DNA of 64,000 bases from Undaria pinnatifida (taxonomy: Eukaryota; Sar; Phaeophyceae; Laminariales; Alariaceae). Location: the NCBI GenBank assembly GCA_012845835.1, contig JABAKD010000016.1:12777507-12841506 (forward strand), in the 5' to 3' direction. Below the pieces are notes generated by a model. The model did not search any database. It had not been told where the DNA came from and was given only the letters and a program-made list of their open reading frames with translations. Position 1 is the first letter of the stretch, and each line of letters opens with the position of its first letter. The translations under genes and the position numbers were made by a program. Below are positions 53,470-63,139 of this stretch, one piece after another.

Positions 53470-53785
53470 GTCGGCCGCCACGGTGGCGTATCAGGTTATT
53501 CTCGAGCCTGGTATAGGTCAGTTTCGTGAGTTCGAGCCCCCTCGAGTGCATACCCGTATAAATTCGTGGGGACTTTTTTTTGTGCATAAAATTGACTTGC
53601 GGAAAGCGCGAGAGCGTGAGTTAGCAACACTCGATGAAAAATCAACGAGCAGTGGGATTGCTGAACCCTATGCGCGATAAAAATTGAAGGCAAGAACCGG
53701 GGGGAAGAAGGGACGACACCTGTGACCACCGCCTGTCCACAAGCTGGAAAGTAAATATGTGTGAAGAAAAAAGGAAAAAAAATGC
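53470..53785 (+). mobile_element. SINE copy S5
   Basis: A full-length, well-kept copy: head GGCCGCCACGGTGGCGTATC, B box GAGTTCGAGCC, body, tail TGTGACCACCGCCTGTCCAC and an A-rich end at about 53,770-53,782. It lies in the large intron of the SAMHD1-type gene, opposite strand. Confidence 0.8.
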
Positions 53786-53799
53786 AAAAACGGTCCTTA

Positions 53800-55254
53800 T
53801 ATTACTGTCCGAGCTGGTGTTTGGTAACATCTCACGACTCACCTTTCTCGGCATCGTTGGCGTATATACACGTGCGAACACTAAAAACAGTCCTTACGTT
53901 TCTCTCCAGGGAACTACCTGCTACCACCTCACGCAGCAATTTATTGGCGACCGCTGGCGTCGAACGTATACCCCAACGGTCTTTACATTTACAGCCAGAG
54001 TGATACTTGCTACAGTAGAGATCCCTATTTAGTGCCGATTGCCCGCTACAATGCCTGTAGAACCGCTTGGCACAGATGGGAACAGCCAGTCTTGTCAGTA
54101 TGCGGAGCAGTGTCGGTCGCCGCTATACAGCCGGTGTTTTCGGCTGGCACATACCGGCCCTATAGAGACACTTATCATGTTTTGCCTCACTTTCTCGGCC
54201 ACCGCTGACGTCGACGGCCCCCGTCCACCTCCGCCGCCGTTCGAAATACCATCTCCAGCTCCGCAGCCGCCGTCCTTTTCGTCTTCGATATCAGTATCGC
54301 TTTCCCCCGCACCGCTTTCGGCGCATCGTGGTGGCCTGCCCGACACCTTCTCGAGAACGTCTACCTCTGGCGTGACGGGGCGCTTGAGCATGTCTATCAT
54401 TGTGCGTTTCGCCTCATCCTCGGTGCTGCTCGGGCGAAAATACAGCCGGGAGCATGTGGGGAGTGATGAGGCGTTTGTTACAATCGTGGCGAGGCAGGGG
54501 GCAGGTGCGACCATTATTGCGTGTCACGTCTACCATAGATACGCTTTTGGGGGGGAAGTGGGTTCTTGCTGTCAGACGGGTGCCGCGATACGGACAGCAA
54601 CCTTCATTTTCTAACGTCCCTCACCTCAAGAGCCCTCACTTTCATGAGCGCTCTGCCTCGTCTTAAACATGGATTCGACAAGAAAAAAAATAGAAATGTA
54701 ACCCGCTGAACAATCCCATGGCCGAGGCATAAAACGAGTCATATCGTAAAACACAGATCGTTTTCCAGTCCAGCGACATCGGGTAACCCCTGGGATAAGA
54801 AGGTCCCATCGGCTGGAAATGTGTTTGGCCAAAAAAAGTGCCACCCATATCGTAGCCCGTGTCACCATAAACAGCTGAACACATGCGGCGCCGTTTCCGG
54901 CTCTCGGTGCAGTGTTCGTACATTTTTGTTTCCCATTTTTCTGGGGGGGTTGAGAAGGGAAGGGGTGGCGGGGGGGGGTACCGTCACCGTTACATCCTCA
55001 CGTTCACATTCCGCATCGGTTCTCAAGTTGAGATATCTCCCCCTCACAGGAGAACATTCCGAAACTCGCTGTTATATACATGATCAACAACGCTGAAAAA
55101 AAATACTGGCGGCGGATGGAGGTGGTTTTACCGGTATCACCACCCCAAACATTCCAGATAAAGTACCAAAATTATTACCTGATGCGATGTATAGAGGTTT
55201 TAGGCTTTTTGGTGTTTTTGTGTGTGTTTTTTACAGCTCACATGAAGGCGTAGA
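53800..55254. other. Intronic, no gene recognised
   Basis: Inside the 5.8 kb intron between the exons at 58,804 and 53,028. Frames at 54,039-54,614 (plus) and 54,095-54,514 (minus) overlap and show no motif. Confidence 0.4.
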
Positions 55255-55255
55255 C

Positions 55256-55302
55256 CCAACCCAACCCTAACCCTAACGCTAACCCTAAACCTAACCTCGT
55301 AG
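55256..55302 (+). repeat. Interstitial telomere-like (CCCTAA)n
   Basis: About seven units of CCCTAA with variants (CCCAA, CGCTAA, CCTAAA). This fits a TTAGGG-type telomere sequence embedded in the chromosome. A shorter AACCCTAACCC lies at 3,494. Confidence 0.6.
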
Positions 55303-55734
55303 CGTTCAATTCCTAGTTTCATTTCTCTGACGCTTAGGAGCCTCATGTCCCTAACGCTCGTTATCGTGGGAATCCTTCGTCTGTCTCAGCTCAGACCCAC
55401 TTTTAAGATGTTAATCAGTCTCAATGGACGTATGCTTATTAGGTAACATATTTTCAGAATAATACTGGGTTCCCAGACTAATTTTCCACACATTTTTCAA
55501 GCTCAGTTGCCTAACGCTCAATGCTGATCATCATTGTCAGTCTCCCTCTGCGGTAGAGCGAAAGCGTACATGAAAGTTGAAAGCCATTATTTCAAGGCAA
55601 AAGAAAAGCTTGTTGACCATCGCCGAACAAAGCACATCACTGCACTCAAACATGCACATCCCAACAACTATCGCGAATCAACCGAAAACAACAGCAGGTG
55701 GCATTGAAACCTACGTCGGTGCAGCCATGCGTGG

Positions 55735-55860
55735 CATCGGGAAGTGGTCCCTCATCTCCTCCTGCAGAACCAGGCCAAAGTCATTCAACGGATTATTACG
55801 AGAGTACAATCCGTTGAGCCAGCCCATGGCGTAGGCATACGATGAATTGTACGCTAACAA
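55735..55860 (-). other. Unrecognised coding-like stretch
   Basis: The minus strand reads AYNSSYAYAMGWLNGLYSRN then PLNDFGLVLQEEMRDHFPMP without a stop. It looks protein-like and lies within the SAMHD1-type intron, but the known exons on either side join without it. It may be a relic of another gene or element. Confidence 0.25.
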
Positions 55861-56129
55861 TCCAACGACTTTGGGTAGCGCATTCATTAGATGAGGAACG
55901 CCGGGTCGCTCATAGATGTTTTTGCCAACAGGGGCTACCCCTATCCAATGCTAAAACAATTAACATTATCGCAGTGCCTACAGCCCCCCCCCTCCGTGCG
56001 GTATATACGACATCTACCTTTGTTTACGGTGATGCCATTTTTTTATCCACTTCAAGTCTGACAGTGAGGAAAAAACCTGTGGAGGCACATTGGTCACCCC
56101 GCGGGAGCGGGGGGGTCGACTTTTTTTTT

Positions 56130-56420
56130 GTTTTTTTGGGGGGGGTACTCAGTCGGTGCATGGGCGTAGTCGTATGACTACAAGACCCTCGTATCCCTAC
56201 TATGCCGGGACGGAGCACGTCGGCTTTTCACTAACCAGGAAGACATTGCTTGCACTAAGCGCGAAGCGCCGTGAGGTGTTCGGCGAGTCGCATGAAGGGT
56301 GAACTGCATCCTTCCAAGAACCGCTCGTAAGACGGACTTCGGCACCTTGTGCCTACTTTCTTGCTTATGGGTGACAGCGCCAATGAGTTATACTTTGTTT
56401 TCTGGTGTGACCACTCCAGA
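56130..56420 (+). repeat. R10 repeat, longest plus copy
   Basis: Starts GGTACTCAGTCGGTGCATGG and runs through CGTAGTCGTATGACTACAAG, CCCTCGTATCCCTACTATGC, GTGTTCGGCGAGTCGCATGA and CTTGTGCCTACTTTCTTGC. From 56,349 a frame reads MPTFLLMGDSANELYFVFWC. The copy at 61,020-61,325 (minus) keeps the same frame (MPAFLLMDDSANELWLVLWC). Confidence 0.55.
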
Positions 56421-56785
56421 AACAGCAATGGGTATTACTGTGTAATTGCCTCGTGGGTGCCAAAACCATTTTCACACGACGTGATGCGATCATTCCCCTT
56501 GCGCGGAGTTGCGACTTTCGGGGGGGGCGGGGATAAGACCCCCCTTAAGCTACGGTATCAACCCGCCCATAAAAAAGTAGTAGACCTTGAGAAAACTAGT
56601 CAAGAAAAATAGCTACTGGTAAACAAGAGAGTACGTAACCTATATATAGGCGCCTGCCTTCTGTATAAACTTGTAAGAAATCCACTCCCTTCTCGCCCTG
56701 CCAAAAAACAAAAATGCTAGACTAGAGCCGGATTTCCGGTTTCTTGTAAGAGGTTTGATACTACTTCTGCATGTGCTGTACATGT

Positions 56786-57245
56786 GTTGTTAGTGGGTAG
56801 CTTACGCAAGTCCCACATTACCCGGAATGATGCCGCTCCGGGTGGCTATCTCCGCCGTTAGAGGTCAGGACGGGTCGACATGTTGACGCATGCTGTACAT
56901 GTTCTGTTAGTGGTTGAGCTTACGCAAGTCCCACACTACCCGGAACGATGCCGTTCCGGGTTGCTATCATCACCGCAAGAGGTCAGGACGGGTCGACATA
57001 TTTACGCATCCGTATACAACTATAGCTTGCGCTGCCGGAGTAGTAACGGGGACCGCTGGTAGGGACAGCTCGCGCTACTGCTATCACGGGAACTGAAGGA
57101 CACGCCAGAAAACCAGTTTGAATGCGAATGCAATAGAGTTACATCGACACACGGCGTGTATGAAACACGTAGGAGTAGTGGTGAGCTTAAAACCTTATTT
57201 TTCCCCGTCCGCCGGAGCATGAAAAAAAAGAAAAAAAAAAAAAAC
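56786..57245 (+). mobile_element. R7 copy e, diverged, with internal duplication
   Basis: Same order as R7 copy c, but the first 100 bases are duplicated (GTTAGTGG...CAAGTCCCAC at 56,791 and 56,908). The CCGGAACGATGCCGTTCCGG stem (56,941 region) keeps perfect pairing although its bases differ from copy c. The A tail is at 57,222-57,244. Confidence 0.6.
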
Positions 57246-57249
57246 TGTC

Positions 57250-58800
57250 GTACGTGATGAGCTGATTCCCGTGTCTATGAAGACAGATTCCGTGTCTGCT
57301 GCATGGCGGTACACGGAGTCATCCAGACAGCTCGGAGTACAGCTCGGAGTTCATCATCAACAGTATGTACTACTGGTAAGTGTCTTACAGTCGAAAAACA
57401 GCAGTGTAACAAGAGTGTTGCTGTGGAGCGTGTCTAGGAGGATGGTGAGGACAGGGTGCGAGACGATTCCTGTGGTCGAGAAGGCATGCGAGTAGAGGGG
57501 GGAGGTTTGCAGATCTTGAAATCCGGAAAATCAACACGTGCCAATGACATGTGTTTCCCAACGAATCGACGCTTGAATCTTTCAAACGGATAGTCTTTAG
57601 TACTCATATTATAGCCTCGACGGCAGATAGAAGCCTAGCTACTCGTATGACACGACACGTACTGAAGTACTGAGAACACACGCACGCAGCAGGTTATGTT
57701 GTGTTATTAGGTCTGACAGCTCAGTCTCAGAAACGTAGCTTGGAGTCTCGTCCTTGGGTCGTCCCAGATTGTGCCGAAGCAGCAGCGGTGCATCCAACCA
57801 GTAGCTGCGTACAACAACAGAGTGCCAGGTGACAGGTACCTGGTAGGTCGCACCCTCCTTCTCTCCATAAAATGTCCGTACTCTTCCAAACAAATTGCAA
57901 TTTCAAAGTCAGAAACAACAACCCGATCGTGCATGCGCTCATTCGATTGGCCGGGCCCTCCGCATGAATTAATATTGGCTACATGTGACGCTACTGCAGT
58001 TAGATACAAGCTACAGGATCACGCAGCAGCACAGGCACAAGCAGCAGTTGAACCGTAGTTTTTACGAGACCAGAGCGCAGCACAGCAGCATAGAAGTGTT
58101 AATACTCCTGGTGCGTAAGGACTCGAAGCGTCGATGTTGTCAATATGACCGCTTTGCACAACAACAGGTGCTCTCCTTTTCTCCTGATATGGCGTGCGTT
58201 CTTCCAAACGAACGGACCCGTAGATCGAATGTTAAGAACGAGCCAGACACAACGTTGTTCAGGAGTACTTATCGCGAGCTCGTTCCCGGACCAACAACAG
58301 TACAAACGAGTGTCTCCCCCGGCAGCCAGCATCTCCACGAGATCCGATTAAACTAGGTCAGTTCGGGGCCGTCGTTCTCGGCGGCGGCGTGTATCCTCGA
58401 GACTTCGCGCGCGAGAAAAGGCCCCGCGGAGGCCGAGGAACTCGGCCGCAGAGAAAGCGGTTGAGAGGGCGTTCCGCCCGACATCGGGGTTGAACGGATG
58501 CCAGTCTGAGGGCGAGATAAAACAATAAAATTTCAGATTTCCAAATAACTCTTGGCCTTCACGAAGGATCGTATTTATGCCTATATACATCTCTAACAGA
58601 ACCGCAAAAACTGACGAATTACATTCGCTCAACTGCCCCAAAAACCAAAGTCGTCCTCTGGAATCCTAAACTAGACTCTTCTAAAAAAGATGTACTATCA
58701 CAACGGAGAGGGTACCATTTCTTATCCGCGGCGTTCAGCACGCCGGGATAAGACAGGGAGAAAAAAACTGCTCCGAGCGACGGCCAACATTCGAGCGTCT
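57250..58800. other. Intronic, no gene recognised
   Basis: Remainder of the 5.8 kb intron. A minus-strand frame at 58,348-58,500 (SDWHPFNPDVGRNALSTAFS) follows an acceptor-like CCCTCAG but matches nothing in SAMHD1; I leave it unassigned. Confidence 0.35.
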
Positions 58801-58803
58801 CAC

Positions 58804-58940
58804 ATTCCCGCCGCCGTGAAGTCGAACTCCGTCGTACCGACGCAGGGGTAGAGCTGTCTTCTCTGCAAGCGGTCGATGATGGCCTTCGCCGGCGCGAGCA
58901 TGGGGTTGGGGTCGTTCATCACCAAGTCTACCGCGCTGTC
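58804..58940 (-). CDS. SAMHD1: SAMHD1-type gene, exon
   Basis: A 137-base exon. Acceptor CCAG at 58,944-58,941, donor GTGAGA from 58,803, phase 0 in and phase 2 out. It reads DSAVDLVMNDPNPMLAPAKA then IIDRLQRRQLYPCVGTTEFD. SAMHD1 has [20 protein letters not shown] then EILKQIEYRNLFKYVGETQ at the same place. The match includes the DP pair, the helix with two basic residues and the aromatic-x-x-VG turn. The preceding exon supplies KAYTHLK for EAYTKL. This segment links the HD core to the C-terminal lobe of dNTP triphosphohydrolases. Confidence 0.88.
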
Positions 58941-59643
58941 CTGGACTCATCGCATGATGACGAGTCACACGAGGGTGGCGGACAGGAAGGGGTGTTCTTC
59001 ATTACAAAAAGAAAAGAGGCACACTCATAAGGAGCTAGAGAGAGACCCAAAAGCTTGCGCGCACCTGATCATGCGGTTTGCTCTACCCTTCGGGGTTTGA
59101 TTATATCTTGATTAAAGTATAGAATCAACAACAAAAAAGACCATGCGAGATTACCAAGCGTCTAGGATGATCGTGCAGCAGTATCGTACAAATACAAATT
59201 GTCACCGTGTTGAACGCGTGTCGCGCAGACAACGCCTGTCGCGCAGCTCGCCATAGTATATTTAGTACACATTCCCCAACACAATGGTCCGGGCTGCGTC
59301 GTGCGGTCGATGCTGCAATCGTCCGTTCGTTTCGATATGGTTTCCCTTGCCAGGCCCTAACGCGGTTAGACGAGCGCCCTTCGCGGTCGTGGATGGTGTG
59401 AGTTGGCGAAGGAGCAAACATGATAGCCATCGACGAGACTGTGCACCAGAAAACAAAAAATCGGAGCAGCGTCAATGCTGACACATGAGCGCGACCATTG
59501 GTAGGAGCGAGGGTCGCGCAACCACCTTGGACACGACGACGCATAAGGATCTTCTTCCTGCATCCGTAATTGCGTTCCCTAGACAGATCGCGCGATGTGA
59601 TTGCCGCATTATCACCACGACCCCGCTTGCAGCACTTCGTGCG

Positions 59644-59995
59644 TCACCCCGCTTGCCGCGACACGACCAAAACCGGTATACCAAGCCACGACTTATCCAA
59701 ATCCAACCCAAAGTCTACGGTACCACCGGCGGTATTCACCATCCACCAGCCGATCGCACCTTCACCTATCGGCACTCTGTTCGTCAACGACCACATACCG
59801 CGAGGCGGCCCAAATCTACACGCCAGCGCACGCCTTACCCTTTGAGGCTGTTAGCAGGACGGATGCAGTCCACCCTTCATGCGGCTCGCCGAACAACTCA
59901 CGGTGCTTTGCGCTTGGTGAAAGCAATATCTGCCTGGTCGGTGAAAACCCAACGTGCTCCGTCCCGGCATAGTAGGGATGCGAGGGTATAGTAGC
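59644..59995 (-). repeat. R10 copy with attached coding-like sequence
   Basis: 59,855-59,995 is R10 in minus orientation. Continuing on the minus strand, 59,830-59,644 reads RFGPPRGMWSLTNRVPIGEG then AIGWWMVNTAGGTVDFGLDL before a stop. The frame looks protein-like but I do not recognise it. It lies in the intron between the exons at 60,223 and 58,940. It may be an internal part of the R10 element. Confidence 0.35.
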
Positions 59996-60002
59996 TATGG
60001 CA

Positions 60003-60165
60003 TTTCAAGACAGCGGTCATGCATTGTATGAGCACACCCTCCGAGTGCCCCCTCTACGGGCTGCCCTGGGCGGTGAAACCCCAAGTCCTATGTCCCGGCA
60101 TTATAAGGATGCGAAGGTCTATGGTCTTACAACTACGGCCACCGCTGATATGAGTACACCCCATT
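60003..60165 (-). repeat. R10 repeat, diverged copy
   Basis: CCTATGTCCCGGCATTATAA, GGATGCGAAGGTCTATGG and CTACGGCCACCGCTGATATG, then AGTACACCCC, follow the R10 order. It is adjacent to the previous copy. Confidence 0.45.
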
Positions 60166-60222
60166 CGCGGACTCTAAAGTACCGCGGGCGATATGCATCC
60201 ATCATCTACCAACCGCTCTTAC

Positions 60223-60352
60223 CTTGAGGTGCGTGTAGGCCTTGCAGTCGAGCACGGCCTCGCTCATCCTCCAACGCCCGTCGGGGTGTTTGCCGTCGAC
60301 AGTGCCCGCCACGGAAATGAACGGGTCCGCTAGCAGGAGGGCATCAATAAGC
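60223..60352 (-). CDS. SAMHD1: SAMHD1-type gene, exon
   Basis: A 130-base exon. Acceptor CGAAG ending at 60,353, donor GTAAGAG from 60,222. One base completes the codon split at the upstream exon (ELM), then 43 codons: LIDALLLADPFISVAGTVDG, KHPDGRWRMSEAVLDCKAYT, HLK. SAMHD1 has [20 protein letters not shown] and STAIDDMEAYTKL, so the helix, the AD pair and the following acidic-to-aromatic stretch align without gaps at the start. The strong donor and the matching phases on both sides make this exon secure. A small insertion of two to four residues relative to the animal protein lies near KHPDGRW. Confidence 0.9.
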
Positions 60353-60384
60353 CTTCGCCACGAAAGGGCAAGGAGGGGGGGGGG

Positions 60385-60560
60385 GCGGGGGGGAGAGACC
60401 AAGAACGAGGCAAGGGTAGGCAGGTGGGGTGGGGGCGAAGGACGAGGAATAACTAGAGTGTTACACGGAGATGGGAGAGACAAAGAACGAGGGAAGGGTA
60501 GGCAGGGGGGGGGTGGCGAAGGACGAGTGATAACTAGAGTGTTACACGGAGATGGGAGGA
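60385..60560 (+). repeat. 85-base tandem repeat, two copies
   Basis: Units at about 60,393 and 60,477 share GAGA(C)AAGAACGAGG, AAGGGTAGGCAGG and GAGTGTTACACGGAGATGGG, separated by G-rich runs. A third partial unit is at 60,893-60,926. Intronic. Confidence 0.6.
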
Positions 60561-61019
60561 GGTAATGCACAAGAAAGGTAAGGCGCAGCAATTAGATAGG
60601 AAGGAACCAAAATAAACAACCGACATCGCCCTTCGTCACATGTTTCCTGTTTACCCTGGCGGCATCCAGGGCAATCGTTTGACCTATATCTTCAAAGACG
60701 AATACATCTGTAAAACCGCGCGGGCGGATCATCACGCAGCTAGCAAAGACGAGAATCAACCTCTACAATTGATCGAACTCACAGCTGAAGCATTTCAAAC
60801 CATTTTTTTGAATACCTGGTAGGTATCGTAGTTTTCTTGGGAGCTGAAGTGATACCTCCCCTCGAAAGAAAAAAGACGAGGTGTGACTAGAAGACGAGGG
60901 GTGACTAGAGAGTGTTACAGGGAGATGTTAAGGAATGCTGCCGAAAGGTAGCTGAGACACGGTACGTAGAGAAAAAGGAACCACGCCAAACAAACAAACA
61001 CGGAAAATGAAGACCCCTC

Positions 61020-61325
61020 CCCACCCCCGCTATCCATTGCTGCCTCTGGAGTGGCCACACCACAAAACAAGCCATAACTCATTGGCGCTGTCATCCATGA
61101 GCAAGAAAGCAGGCATAAGGCGCCGAAGTCAGTCTAACGATCGGTGCTTGGAAGGATGCGGTTCACCCTTCATGCGACTCGCCGAACACCTCCCGGCACT
61201 TCGCGCTTGGTGCAAGCAATTTCTGCCTGGTTGGTGAAAACCCGGCGTGCTCCGTCCGGGCATAGCAGGGATACGAGGGTCTATGGTCATACGACTACGG
61301 CCATGCACAAACTGAGTACACCCGG
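61020..61325 (-). repeat. R10 repeat, longest minus copy
   Basis: From 61,325 on the minus strand: GGGTGTACTCAGTTTGTGCA, TGGCCGTAGTCGTATGACCA, then the conserved central part and the MPAFLLMDDSANELWLVLWC frame near 61,110-61,040. Read on the plus strand, the end CTACGGCCATGCACAAACTG, AGTACACCCG resembles the first 30 bases of 5S rRNA. Confidence 0.55.
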
Positions 61326-61339
61326 GTAAATCACAAGTA

Positions 61340-62270
61340 GGCGAGATGGACGCGATACTAACAGACCCGCCCCTTGACACTAGGATTTAAAAAATTATTC
61401 CGATTAATGTGATTGTACAAAAGCTAGAGTATGCAGGACAAGTATGGGAAGGGAACGCGAAGTTCGTAAAGAAGCTGGAAACAGTAGGACAGCAGCTATA
61501 AAGATACTAGAATGCTCAAGTACGACGAGTGACACAGTGTTAAGAGCAGAACTAGGAATTTACCCACTGGATACAAATAGAGACGCGAGAAAGTTGAAAT
61601 GGCGATATAAAGTAAAGAATATGCAGAAGATGTTGTCAGCCTAGTTGCTAGGGCTGTATGACAGAAAATAACAAAAGGAGCTGGAATAAGATGGGATAAC
61701 GTAGTCGAGAAAATATGGCAGGATTTAGGGAGAGATCAAGAAGAGATACTGCATATAGACAAGTTTGGCGGGTACAAGACGGAAGTAAAAGAAAGAACAG
61801 AAGACAGGGAAAGGCCAGCGCTAAGAAATACCTGGTAAGGTGAAAGAGGAGAATCGCTCAAGAGATATGAGGGGGGTTGAGGGAAGATATTGGAATGAAA
61901 ACGTGTTTGCACGGCACAATGGACTGCTTGCAAAAGCTGAAACTCCGATTCCGTGAAGGGGACCTGGTCTTACCAGAAAGAGGAAAGAGATATGCCAGTA
62001 GTCGGGAGGAGGATGTAGCTACGAATATGTCACCGTGTGGGACCACAATAGAGAGTAGGACTCACATAGTACGAGAATGTGAAATATACAAGGAGGAACG
62101 GTATGCGTTAGAGGAGATGAGGAAACTAGACGTATGTGACGTGGAAGAGCTTGGTGGGCAAGAGAATAGCGAGAAAACGATCGCTATCCTAGGAGATAGA
62201 TGGTGCCCGCAGACAGCGAAACAGGACGGGGATAGGATAAGCAAACAGTTTCTATGTAGTACATAAAATA
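61340..62270 (+). mobile_element. Second LINE family, C-terminal fragment
   Basis: Pieces in shifting frames resemble the end of another non-LTR reverse transcriptase: IVQKLEYAGQVWEGNAKFVK (61,411-61,470), LRAELGIYPLDTNRDARKLK (about 61,540-61,600) and, from 61,877, a Cys/His region with SPCGTTIESRTHIVRECEIY and EERYALEEMRK. The last part fits the CCHC-like motif at the C-terminus of several LINE groups. It is unrelated to the main LINE here. It is 5'-truncated, has at least two frameshifts and lies in a SAMHD1-type intron, opposite strand. Confidence 0.7.
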
Positions 62271-62395
62271 AGCGTAACGAGCGCCCAATTGTTGGAGGTG
62301 TCGTTATTAGGAGTAAGAACGGTGCTCCGTCTCGAAAGGGATGCGTGGTCAATGGTCAAATGACTAAGGCAAGCAACAAATGAGTACGCCCTGCC
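62271..62395 (-). repeat. R10 repeat, end fragment
   Basis: GTGCTCCGTCTCGAAAGGGA, TGGTCAAATGACTAAGGCAA and CAAATGAGTACGCCC (plus strand) resemble the R10 end at 61,250-61,322 with many changes. Confidence 0.4.
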
Positions 62396-62399
62396 CCCC

Positions 62400-63076
62400 C
62401 CCACCTCCCTTTACCCCCCCTCCCCTGTCGGAAAAGAAGGTGATTCCCGATGTGGCCACCACGCGCATCATCTCGCGAAGCACTCTCTCGCTTGGAAAAT
62501 GGCATCGATGAAAACCCGCAACCTATAACCTAAAGCTCTTCATCGAAACATCGACATCCAAGCCCGGACGATAACTTCCTCGTGCTCGACACACACCGGC
62601 GAACGTATCTGGATCACACAAAGGCAACCCGGCGTTCGCGAGAAAATCACCGATAAAACATCCGCACTATGCTAGGTCGAACATGGGTGCATGAACACGA
62701 TCCTTCAGGGATCCGCGCACAGCGATCACAAAAAGGGCGCAACTTTATCGAGCGTCTAGAAAAAAGCGCACGGCAATGCATGCATCACCATGGTACCCTC
62801 GGCCAGTGCCCATAAAAAATCCAGTTCGGATGCATCATCTACCCCGCGGCTCCGGCTGTGTGTGTGTTTTTTTCCCGTGCCGATGCTGTAACCGTCAACT
62901 ATTATTGTTGCATTTTCCCTCAAGCACCAACAAGGACTGCTGCAAACACATTCCACTCTATTCCCAAGAAGTGTGTTCCCAAAAATGCGGGCGCAAGCCT
63001 GAAGGGGTTAGCCAGCTACAGCGCAAGCAGCACCAGCCGCAAGTGTAACGGGCGGGGGCGGGGGGCGGTTCCACTC
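62400..63076. other. Intronic, no gene recognised
   Basis: C-rich run at 62,390-62,425, then unassigned sequence within the intron between the exons at 63,079 and 60,352. Confidence 0.4.
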
Positions 63077-63078
63077 AC

Positions 63079-63131
63079 ATAAGCTCGACCGACACGCCGC
63101 CCTTGTGTTGGTACACGAACTGGTGCAGTTC
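63079..63131 (-). CDS. SAMHD1: SAMHD1-type gene, exon (first in window)
   Basis: A 53-base exon. Acceptor TTTTCCAG at 63,139-63,132, donor GTGAGTGG from 63,078. It reads ELHQFVYQHKGGVSVELM with the last codon split 2+1 into the next exon. SAMHD1 has SLHRRAYQHKVGNIIDTM, including the invariant LH and YQHK residues near the allosteric and substrate-binding region. The expected preceding residues (LFHTRY) must come from an exon further right. I did not find it between 63,140 and 64,000, so the HD-domain half lies outside the window. Confidence 0.85.
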
Positions 63132-63139
63132 CTGGAAAA

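Noticed and set aside
58348-58641. Possible additional SAMHD1 exon
   Set aside because: The acceptor is fair, but the peptide matches no SAMHD1 segment, and the exons at 58,804 and 53,028 already join in phase without it.
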